Part shown: positions 59,721-64,000 of the stretch, one piece after another
Position numbering within the stretch: position 1 is the first letter of the stretch
Layout of the letters: every line of letters starts with the position of its first letter
Assembly (NCBI GenBank): GCA_027257055.1
Contig: JAPVLO010000007.1
Location: forward strand, 3,286,001-3,350,000
DNA: 64,000 nucleotides
Reading direction: 5' to 3'
Origin: Cephalopachus bancanus
Taxonomy: Eukaryota; Chordata; Mammalia; Primates; Tarsiidae
Translations under genes and position numbers: made by a program
The notes under the pieces: model-generated
Told to the model about the DNA's origin: nothing
The model's database searches: none
Seen by the model: only the letters and a program-made list of their open reading frames with translations

Positions 59721-60181
59721 CGGGGAGACCGTGGCTCAGCGCAGACACCGACGGCGCTGGCCCGCCAACACGCCCGTCCGCCCAAGTCGCTGAACGCAGG
59801 CCGAGTCCCCTCTTCCTACCGCCACAGTACATGCTCCCACGCTCAGGTGACGGGGCACCTACTATACGGGCGGCGGCCGGGCCAGCCTCGCCACGCCCCC
59901 GCGGGAACCTGCCCTCCCAGGCAGCCCCCTCCCCCGCCTGGTGCCATCTCTTCCGCGAGAGCACCACTTCTCCCCACGGTTCAGTCCAGGCTTCTGACCC
60001 AAGGGTCGAGTGAAGGCAGCCCAGGTGTTAGTGGATGGGGACAGGCTGAGCCCCAAGTTGATAAACCAGTTCTTGTAGGACAGGTGGGAAGGGGACCCCT
60101 GCGGATGCCCTGTCCCTCTAAGCACCCTCAAATCCCACCAAACCCAGGCCACACACCACTGCCCCAGGCACTGCTAGCAGC
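59708..60181 (-). other. Spacer between RTEL1 poly(A) signal and TNFRSF6B ATG
   Basis: About 470 bases; the half next to TNFRSF6B is GC-rich and would hold its promoter and 5'UTR. No TATA box or repeat was recognised. Confidence 0.5.
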
Positions 60182-60187
60182 TTTATT
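60182..60187 (-). terminator. RTEL1 poly(A) signal AATAAA
   Basis: The plus strand tttatt gives AATAAA on the minus strand, 345 bases after the RTEL1 stop and about 475 bases before the TNFRSF6B ATG. Failure to cleave here would produce RTEL1-TNFRSF6B read-through RNA. Confidence 0.8.
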
Positions 60188-60531
60188 AGAACTGTCGCCT
60201 GATTAAAAGTTGGCACACACCCCGTGAGCTCCTTCCTGGGTGGGAGTTCAGCGGGGATGTTCTGGGATTGCCCTGGGCACCACTCATGACACAGCAGCCA
60301 AGGAATGTTCTGGGAAGCATCTTCCAACAGACCCCAGGTAGTTCAGGCTTCTTTTGTGCAGGCCCAGACCCTCCCGGCCTCAGGGGCCAATCACAGCCCA
60401 CCCATCTGAGGCTGCAGGGGCCTGGCAGGTGGGCATGCTGGCCTCCCTGTTGGGTGGGCTCTTGCCTGCACCATAGCTGGGCGGGCATGTGTCCAAGCCA
60501 TGATGGGGTGCCCTGAGGATCTTCACGGTGC

Positions 60532-63289
60532 TCACTGGGGCTCTGGCCAGAAGACCTGCATGAGGCTCTGCTTCCTGGAGGCAGTGTGGCAGGCTGGACA
60601 TGTCCTAGAGACCTGTGGAGACATCAAGGCCATTGGACATACCACCAGGCACCGCTAGTGGGCAAAGGCCCACCCCCCCTCAGCCCACCACCTGGGGTGA
60701 CACCCAGCAGGGCCTGTAGGGGGCCGGGCACCCACCTGGAGGTGCTGTCGCCAGCAGCCCTGGCAGGAGTGGAAGTTGCAGGAAGGGCACTGGAAGGGTA
60801 CCACGTCCTCTGCCCTGCAGCCCCCGCATAAGAAGCCTGCTTTGAGGGGCCCGCTGTGTACCCCTACAGCCTGCTGCTGGGTGCCACCCCACCCATGAGG
60901 CTCACCCCACTCGGACTTTGTGTGCCTGTGAAAAGGTCCTGGGGACCCACCGGGCCCTGTGGTGGCACTGTCCGCCCCTGCACTGTCTGGGGGCTGCTGC
61001 CTGGGCAAGGATGAGATCTTGCTCTCGGTGATCACAGGTGTCTGTGACGGCGAGGGACCTGCAGACATGAGTGAGTTTGAGGGGTGCCAACCCAAGAGTT
61101 GCAGAGGCGGGCATCAGGAGCACCCAGGCAGGACCCCTACCTGGCTGGGGGTCCCTGTGGGTGGGTGCAGAGGGTACTGTGGAACTCGCCTCCCAAGATC
61201 TAGATGGCTGTGTGTCCACAGCCAGGGAGGGCAGGCCAGTCAGGTCCGCGCACACCCGTGAGAAGTGCTGCTTGTGGTGTGGACGCACAAACATGCCAAA
61301 CCCTGTGGGAAGCAACACTCAGACATGGCTTGGCCCCTCCAGGCCCTGCCTGGCCCCACCCAGCCCACCAGCCACCACACCCAGGTCACTTGCTTCGCAG
61401 CAGGGGGAAGTCCTCAGGCTTTGAGGTGGTCAGTGCAGCCAGCACAGCCAGCACCTTGTCGAGGTCGTCATCCTGTTTGTAGGCAGTCAGCGCTGCCAGG
61501 AGCTGGCCGCAGCCAGCAGATCCCAGCGCCCTGCGGGCATCTGCCAGGTAGGTACTTGCGGTGGGCTGGCCCCGCTTCTCTGCTCGGGGGGCTCCAGACC
61601 CCACATGTGGGCCACTGCCAGGGTCTCCTGGTGCAGGAGTAGCATGGCTCGGAGGCAGCCGTGGGGGCCAAGTTCCACCCCCCTCCACCTCCCCTTCCTC
61701 AAGGGAATCTGAAAGCCGGTGGCACCTCTCAGTACCACGGAGTGCAGAAAGAAAGCAGCCCACCAGGAGACGCCCCACAGTGATCAGCTACACTGGTAGC
61801 TCTGGCTTAAACTGTGAAGCGTGAGTCCCCATGAGTGAAGAGTCCCCGGGGCCTGCATGTCTGGCCAGCCTCAGGAGTCAGCTACCTGGGGAGGCTGGCC
61901 TGATGGACAGGTGGGGCCCACCCTGGTTCAGGTGCTCTCCGGGATCCAGTTGTCCAGCTGTGGCCTCAGACATGGTCAGCTTGGGATCAGGCTCCCTCCT
62001 TCCTGAAGAGACATGACAGCACAAGGCGCTGCTGAGCTGGCTCCTGAAGACCCAGAAGTTTCCCCAGGAAGAGGCTGGTACAGCTAGTGGGTGACTAGGC
62101 CCTCACTCGCCACCCAGACCAGTGGGGCACCTTGACACACACACATTGTGGCCAGGCCCACGAAGCCATGCCCTGCTGGAAGGGGCAGGGATTGTTTCTC
62201 AGCTGGGAGCCAGCCACAGTTCAGCTCAGGAGCCCTGAACCTTGGGGTGCCATCATGAGACACCCCAGCAGGTACCAGGCCCAGAACGGGGTGGGGAGTC
62301 TTCCCCAGAAGCCAAGCCCCTGGTCAGAAGAAACCAGCACCCAGTAGTGCTCCAACCTAGGAGGACCTGGCTCAGCTCCAGTGGAAATGGACGCAGGAAG
62401 GGGCAGGTGTCTGGTCCTAGGTGCTGGTCTCTCCTGGGAGGCCAGGCCCATGGCTGCACGTGGGGGATGGGACTGTACATGGGGGGGTGGGGCTGCACAT
62501 GGAGGGTGGGGCTGCACAGGGTTCAACAGGGCTGTCTCCAACAAGTGATGCTGCCTTCTGGTGACCCCATCACCCCTGTGAAGGTGCAGGGAGGCTAGGC
62601 CGAACAGGGCCTCGGGATGCCCACCCCAGCTACCCCACCTGGCCACCCTGCCTTCCAGATCTAAGTTTGCAGGTCCAGCCCGGGGCCCCTCACCAGTGGG
62701 GTCCAAGGTTGGCTGTGCCTGCTGGCTTCGGGGAAGGCTGTGGTCAGGCCAGTGGCTGCAGCCTTGTCCTGTGAGCTGGAGGCAGACCTCTTGGAACTGC
62801 CGCTTGTGGTGGGGTCGCATAAACTGGTAGAAGCCTGTCGGGGAAGGGGTGTCTGGGTTGGGGGCTCAGGACCACAGGCCACCCACCTGCACTCTTCTAG
62901 GGAACAAGGACAGCCATGGGCCCTGGTGGCCTGCCGAGCTCTCGCAGCAGACCCCATACAGCCCCTGCGACCCAGGGTACCTTGGAGCAGACTGTGCTTC
63001 TTAGGGTCCTCAGCAAAGAGGGGGCCAAGGCAGGCCACCAGGGCTGCGAAGTCATCAGAGCGCTTGTAGTCCTGCAGGGCCTGTGTGAAGGTGTGGAAGC
63101 TGGTGGGGCTCAGTACCTGCCTCACGGCCACCAGGAAGTGCTTGGCCCTGCCTGCCTGGGCACCAGCCGCCAACTCATCCTGTGTGGGACATAGGCAAGA
63201 TGCACCATCAGGGCCAGCCTCATCTGTCCCTGCTGGGTCTGTGGCAGAGCCTTCTTCGGCTTGTCGAAGGTTCCCTGCAACATGGGAAC
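60532..63289 (-). CDS. RTEL1: RTEL1 C-terminal exons (harmonin-like repeats, C4C4 RING)
   Basis: RTEL1 is the iron-sulphur DNA helicase that dismantles T-loops and recombination intermediates and keeps telomeres intact. The window holds its last eight coding exons: 63289-62981, 62834-62694, 62002-61886, 61627-61394, 61302-61141, 61058-60951, 60836-60736 and 60612-60532, with agreeing phases. The first two carry one harmonin-N-like repeat ([20 protein letters not shown], then [20 protein letters not shown]). The fourth and fifth carry the second repeat ([20 protein letters not shown], then [20 protein letters not shown]). The last two encode the C4C4 RING with all eight cysteines: CGGC, CPSC, CQGC and CPAC, ending [11 protein letters not shown] and TGA. 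The helicase domain lies outside the window. The intron after 61394 has a GC donor. The 5' limit of exon 63289 rests on a 'cccatag' acceptor and is the least certain boundary. Confidence 0.94.
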
Positions 63290-64000
63290 CTATGGGGACC
63301 GTGGCAGTGAAACTGCCTGGCTGGGCCAGGTACAGGGAGGGACTGTGGGAGGAGCACTGGGCAGGGAGTCCACACGGGCCCTACATGGAAGATGGCCACA
63401 GTCTGCCTGCCACAGTCCCTGAGAGCAAGTGGGCAAAGAACAGCCTTGCTCTCCCTCAAGCTGGGGACTCCTGAGGGCCCGTGTCGGCTCCTCCTTCAAG
63501 CCCCTACCCACAGAAGGCACCACTGGCGGGCCAGCAGCTCACAGCAGGACACCCTGGGTGGACAAGAAAACATGAAAACCAAGGCAGGGCGGCCCCAGGC
63601 TCTATTCCTGTCCCTGTCCCCACCTGGCCCTGGCTAGGCCCCAGCCAGGCCCTAGACCCTCTCTCAGCAGCCAGCCCACTTCCTGATGGTAGCAGTCCTC
63701 CCTGGGCACCGCCCAGTTCTTCCCAGAAGTCAAGGGACATGGACAAAGACTGTGTTCGGGGCTTTCCACCGCCGGGGGCTTCCTGGCTCAGGCTGCAGCT
63801 CCGACAGCTGTCACCAGGGCTGGAATGGGTGGCACCTTCAGCATGGGCAGGTTAGCACCCACCCTCAGGAAAAGGCAGGCCAAGCCCAGCACTGCCTCCA
63901 CAGAAGGAGAGCTATGGCAGCTGCAGGCCGCAAAGCAGATACGCCACAGGAAGGGAAAACAGGGTATGTGTGCCGCACAGAAAGACCCACAGACTCAAAC
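63290..64000 (-). other. Probable RTEL1 intron
   Basis: Unique sequence to the end of the window. I could not identify a further RTEL1 coding exon in it with confidence. Confidence 0.5.

Noticed and set aside
60604..60606. 'ctctag' as acceptor of the last RTEL1 exon
   Set aside because: It would give the wrong phase. The acceptor 'ccacag' at 60613 yields [14 protein letters not shown] in frame.
61541..61550. 'acctggcag' as a splice acceptor inside RTEL1
   Set aside because: The frame [14 protein letters not shown] runs straight across it, and the better acceptor at 61628 restores the phase and the human-like [20 protein letters not shown].

Overview
This window is nuclear DNA from a primate. 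Six multi-exon protein genes and one decayed gene match the conserved block at human 20q13.33, read from the opposite strand: ZBTB46 (+), SLC2A4RG (-), LIME1 (-), ZGPAT (-), ARFRP1 (+), TNFRSF6B (-) and RTEL1 (-). Order and relative orientation are the same as in human. The genome is not human. About three dozen Alu elements are present, but most carry features that human AluS/AluY copies lack: a poly(A) tail preceded by 'ccaactc', a mid-linker reading 'acaataaat', and a 5' head reading 'gggctcggtggctcag'. Lemur/loris-type Alu diagnostics were not seen either. By elimination a tarsier is the best guess; this is inference.

Layout. Positions 1-14701 are non-coding and probably a ZBTB46 intron, packed with Alus, old L1 pieces, microsatellites and one MLT1-type LTR. 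The last two ZBTB46 coding exons (14702-14877 and 20303-20674) hold its zinc fingers and acidic tail, followed by a 3 kb 3'UTR. The 5.4 kb intron between them carries degenerate telomere-like TTAGGG repeats and two G-rich minisatellites; a third minisatellite abuts the upstream exon. SLC2A4RG (27337-24389) converges on ZBTB46, with the two poly(A) signals about 210 bases apart. LIME1 (29531-28273) and ZGPAT (49158-31094, with a 15 kb Alu/L1-filled first coding intron) follow. A CpG-rich interval around 49.2-50.1 kb is the shared divergent promoter of ZGPAT and ARFRP1. ARFRP1 (50386-56442) is complete at 201 codons. The end of the window holds TNFRSF6B and the last eight coding exons of RTEL1, both on the minus strand.

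The genes do not form one pathway. ZBTB46, ZGPAT and SLC2A4RG are nuclear transcription factors or regulators. LIME1 is a lymphocyte membrane adaptor, ARFRP1 a Golgi small GTPase, and RTEL1 a telomere/replication helicase. TNFRSF6B encodes a secreted decoy receptor (DcR3) in human, where RTEL1-TNFRSF6B read-through transcripts are known.

Main observations: (1) TNFRSF6B carries three separate frame-breaking deletions, so it looks like a pseudogene here. (2) An SLC2A4RG mini-intron has lost its acceptor and stays open in frame, predicting a 28-residue insertion. (3) Two inverted repeats stand out, one enclosing ARFRP1 exons with codon blocks 5-6, the other a 184-base fold-back of Alu plus L1 inside ZGPAT intron 1. 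(4) The ZBTB46 zinc-finger introns are dense in G-rich tandem repeats. No undescribed multi-gene system was found; this is an ordinary mammalian gene cluster with notable lineage-specific changes.
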